NCBI GenBank assembly: GCA_003219925.1
Contig: QHQU01000211.1
Coordinates: 1-7,804, forward strand
Direction of reading: 5' to 3'
Length of the DNA stretch: 7,804 nucleotides
Source of the DNA: Verrucomicrobiota bacterium
Lineage (GTDB): Bacteria; Verrucomicrobiota; Verrucomicrobiia; Chthoniobacterales; UBA10450
Numbering within the stretch: the first letter of the stretch is position 1; every line of letters starts with the position of its first letter. The position numbers were made by a program, and so were the translations under genes. Positions 6,507-7,804 of the stretch are shown piece after piece. The notes beneath the pieces are model-generated. The model worked only from the letters and a program-made list of their open reading frames with translations, did no database searches and had not been told where the DNA came from.

Positions 6507-6526
6507 TTATGTTCAACTGAACATAA
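6507..6526. promoter_or_regulatory. 20-bp palindrome matching a Verrucomicrobia-type LexA box
   Basis: TTATGTTCAACTGAACATAA has perfect 9-bp arms around a 2-bp centre. It contains TGTTC-AACT-GAACA, which fits the TGTTC-N4-GAACA operator form I recall being reported for LexA of Verrucomicrobia. It lies 3 nt upstream of the GTG at 6503 and 42 nt upstream of the alternative GTG at 6464 of the radical SAM gene. That is the expected place for a repressor site covering a promoter. No LexA gene is in the window. Another palindrome-binding regulator is possible. Confidence 0.65.
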
Positions 6527-6548
6527 CTCGCTGTCGAGGCATTTTTTG

Positions 6549-6610
6549 ATACCGCGGTCGTCGCCCACGGTATCCGGCGGTGGAATTCAGCCGCGGCCAG
6601 CGACCGCGGC
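6549..6610. repeat. Hairpin repeat element in the gene-free region 6504-6695
   Basis: Two stem-loops: GATACCG (6549-6555) pairs with CGGTATC (6568-6574), and GCCGCGG (6590-6596) pairs with CCGCGGC (6604-6610). In addition CCGCGGTCG (6552-6560) is the exact inverse of CGACCGCGG (6601-6609), so the whole can refold as one larger stem. The pattern resembles dispersed CCGCGGTCG...CGACCGCGGCTACAA repeats. The rest of this region (6611-6695) shows nothing I can name beyond probable tRNA promoter and leader sequence. Confidence 0.55.
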
Positions 6611-6695
6611 TACAACGTCGAGCTAATAATTCGAGGGCCAACCGCGCGGCTTGCCCAACGAGTTGTCAATGGCACACTTCTCGAACGAAAACCTC

Positions 6696-6783
6696 GGAGG
6701 GGTGGTCGAGTGGTTGATGGCTCCGGTCTTGAAAACCGGCAGGGCGCAAGCCCTCGTGGGTTCGAATCCCACCCCCTCCGCCA
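6696..6783 (+). tRNA. tRNA-Ser (anticodon TGA)
   Basis: A complete class II tRNA. The acceptor GGAGGGG (6696-6702) pairs with CCCCTCC (6773-6779), followed by discriminator G6780 and an encoded CCA (6781-6783). The D-arm contains GTCGAGTGGTTGATGGC. The anticodon stem CCGGT/ACCGG holds the loop CTTGAAA with anticodon TGA at 6730-6732. The long variable arm AGGGC-GCAA-GCCCT (6741-6754) is typical of serine tRNAs. The T-arm is GTGGG-TTCGAAT-CCCAC. It decodes UCA and, by wobble, other UCN codons. Confidence 0.97.
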
Positions 6784-6792
6784 AGCGCAAAG

Positions 6793-6818
6793 AGTGATTA
6801 GTGAGAAGTGATTGGTGA
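6793..6818. repeat. Short tandem repeat after the tRNA
   Basis: AGTGATTAGTGA (6793-6804) and AGTGATTGGTGA (6807-6818) are two copies, one mismatch, with a 14-nt period. They lie between the tRNA 3' end and the PAP2 stop codon. Function unknown; the repeat may be slippage-derived. Confidence 0.5.
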
Positions 6819-6822
6819 CTAG

Positions 6823-7467
6823 TCAGCCCCGCCCTTCAATTGCGGAATGCGGAGCGCGGATCTTACAGAGCCAATGCACGGCGAGAAGTGCGCAAATTAC
6901 TCCCACAACGACGGCGACGGTGACATCGGATAAATAATGGACGCCGATGATCATGCGCGAGACAGCGATCAGGATTGGAATCAGTAATAGCGGTGCACCC
7001 AGTTTTTTTCGCGCGAGAAACAACGCGACAAAGAATGCGGTGGATGAAGCGGTATGACCCGATGGGAAGGCCTGATATTTGGAACTTAGTTGCGGGCCGT
7101 TCCACCGCGCTTCGCTTTTGACGGATGGACGCGCTCGGCCGGTTGCGATTTTGATGGCACGTGTGGTGACGCCAGCGAGCGCAAGCGCAATGAGCATTGC
7201 GAGAAAAATTCGCATCCAGGCTTTGCTTCCCATAACGAAGGCAATCGCAAATCCAATCGCGCCGGCAATCATATGGGCCGGCCAATCCCCCACCCTGCTC
7301 ACCATTCGCATCACTCGTTTTAATTCGGGCGCGGAATGTGCGCCGATCCAATACGCGGTCGCTTGATCGAGAAGAAAAGCCGCAACCAACGCGATTACTG
7401 CCAGTACGATTAGCGCGATCCAAATTTTTCGCGGCGACGCCGGTGTGATTTCAGCTTCGGTTTTCAC
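6823..7467 (-). CDS. PAP2-family membrane phosphatase
   Basis: An integral membrane lipid phosphatase of the PAP2 (type 2 phosphatidic acid phosphatase) superfamily. All three active-site motifs are present, numbered from the GTG at 7467: K106-x6-R113-P114 (KIATGRARP), PSGH at 135-138 with H138, and S170-R171-x5-H177-x3-D181 (SRMIIGVHYLSD). Hydrophobic segments flank them: ~15-34, 64-80, 86-100, 158-170 and 183-200. The length is 214 residues. The frame has no ATG start. GTG at 7467 leaves a 41-nt gap to the divergent glycosyltransferase; TTG at 7494 would add 9 residues; GTG at 7599 would overlap that gene's coding region and adds a non-membrane, low-conservation leader. Likely substrates are phosphatidic acid, undecaprenyl pyrophosphate or a lipid A phosphate. 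The glycosyltransferase next door favours an envelope-lipid role, but the sequence does not decide this. Confidence 0.85.
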   Translation of the reverse strand: MKTEAEITPASPRKIWIALIVLAVIALVAAFLLDQATAYWIGAHSAPELKRVMRMVSRVGDWPAHMIAGAIGFAIAFVMGSKAWMRIFLAMLIALALAGVTTRAIKIATGRARPSVKSEARWNGPQLSSKYQAFPSGHTASSTAFFVALFLARKKLGAPLLLIPILIAVSRMIIGVHYLSDVTVAVVVGVICALLAVHWLCKIRAPHSAIEGRG

Positions 7468-7508
7468 TCGAACGGCTGCTACTTTCCGGTTCAATCGTGC
7501 GACCGGCA

Positions 7509-7804
7509 ATGCGCAATTACATCCTGGTGTTTTTTGGCTGCCTGCTTTTTCATCTCGCGGGCACCTGGAGTTTGCCGTTAATCGACCGCGACGAGCCACG
7601 TTTCGCCGAAGCGGCGCGGGAAATGCGCGAGCGCGCCGATTTCATCGTTCCCTATTTCAACAATCAAATTGGATTCGATAAACCGCCACTAACCTACTGG
7701 TTTCAGGTCGCGAGTTATCGTGTCTTTGGCGAAAATGATTTTGCCGCGCGTTTCCCGACCGCAATCGCCGCGGCGCTGGTTGCCGTTATTCTGTTGGCGT
7801 GGGG
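7509..7804 (+). CDS. ArnT/PMT-family membrane glycosyltransferase (5' part only)
   Basis: The first 98 residues of a multi-spanning glycosyltransferase that uses polyprenyl-phosphate sugar donors at the outer face of the inner membrane. It starts with ATG at 7509 (MRNYILVFFGCLLFHLAGTW) and has no in-frame stop before the window ends. After a first hydrophobic segment (~4-18) comes LIDRDEPRFAEAAREM, where the paired acidic residues match the catalytic DxDE-type loop of ArnT/GT83 and PMT-like enzymes. GFDKPPLTYW follows, with the conserved KPP, then FGENDFAARFPTAI and the start of a second membrane span. The gene diverges from the PAP2 phosphatase; no clear promoter is visible in the short gap between them. 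Whether it transfers aminoarabinose, another sugar to lipid A, or mannose cannot be told from this fragment. Confidence 0.85.
   Translation, partial: MRNYILVFFGCLLFHLAGTWSLPLIDRDEPRFAEAAREMRERADFIVPYFNNQIGFDKPPLTYWFQVASYRVFGENDFAARFPTAIAAALVAVILLAW

Noticed and set aside
6180..6626. 148-codon plus-strand open frame opposite the radical SAM gene
   Set aside because: It is antisense to a well-recognised protein and low in complexity in the way of GC-rich shadow frames, with no recognisable motif. It also runs through the palindrome and the hairpin repeat.
7468..7599. Longer start for the PAP2 gene at GTG 7599
   Set aside because: It would overlap the coding start of the divergent glycosyltransferase by about 90 nt and adds a sequence with no family resemblance.

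Overview
The window is GC-rich, gene-dense bacterial DNA. Its gene content and repeats resemble an environmental, probably soil, member of the Verrucomicrobiota. Three observations support this: a 20-bp palindrome fits the TGTTC-N4-GAACA LexA operator form that I recall being described for that phylum; several hairpin-type dispersed repeats of a style common in those genomes are present; and most genes lack a strong Shine-Dalgarno sequence. The assignment is an inference and only moderately secure.

Layout: (1) 1-3761, plus strand, is a compact four-gene run. It begins with the 3' end of egtB (sulfoxide synthase) and a complete egtD (histidine trimethyltransferase). These are followed by an ABC ATPase of the osmoprotectant type and a protein that fuses a periplasmic quaternary-amine binding domain to an ABC permease. 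Two of the junctions are ATGA overlaps and the third gap is 9 nt, so this is very probably one operon. Ergothioneine and its precursor hercynine are betaines, so an osmoprotectant-type importer co-encoded with their biosynthetic genes is most simply read as an ergothioneine or hercynine transporter. It would be analogous to EgtUV but with the fused domains in the opposite order. An 11-bp word, CACTCGTTAGG, and close variants recur six times inside these coding regions, in different frames and both orientations, and I find it nowhere else in the window. (2) 3765-3835 is an intergenic element with several hairpins, followed at 3878-5242 by a succinate-semialdehyde-type aldehyde dehydrogenase. 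(3) 5256-5368 is a small inverted-repeat-bounded element between two convergent genes. (4) 5382-6503, minus strand, is a PA0069-family, SplB-like radical SAM protein with a LexA-like palindrome directly at its 5' end. A second hairpin repeat lies further upstream at 6549-6610. (5) 6696-6783 is tRNA-Ser(TGA) with encoded CCA. (6) 6823-7467, minus strand, is a PAP2-family lipid phosphatase. It is divergent from an ArnT/PMT-type membrane glycosyltransferase that starts at 7509 and runs off the window.

How the genes may work together: the egt operon would make the thiol antioxidant ergothioneine and may also take it, or its betaine precursor, up. The radical SAM gene may belong to the SOS response. 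The PAP2/ArnT pair suggests modification of envelope lipids. I see no phage, CRISPR array or intact insertion sequence.
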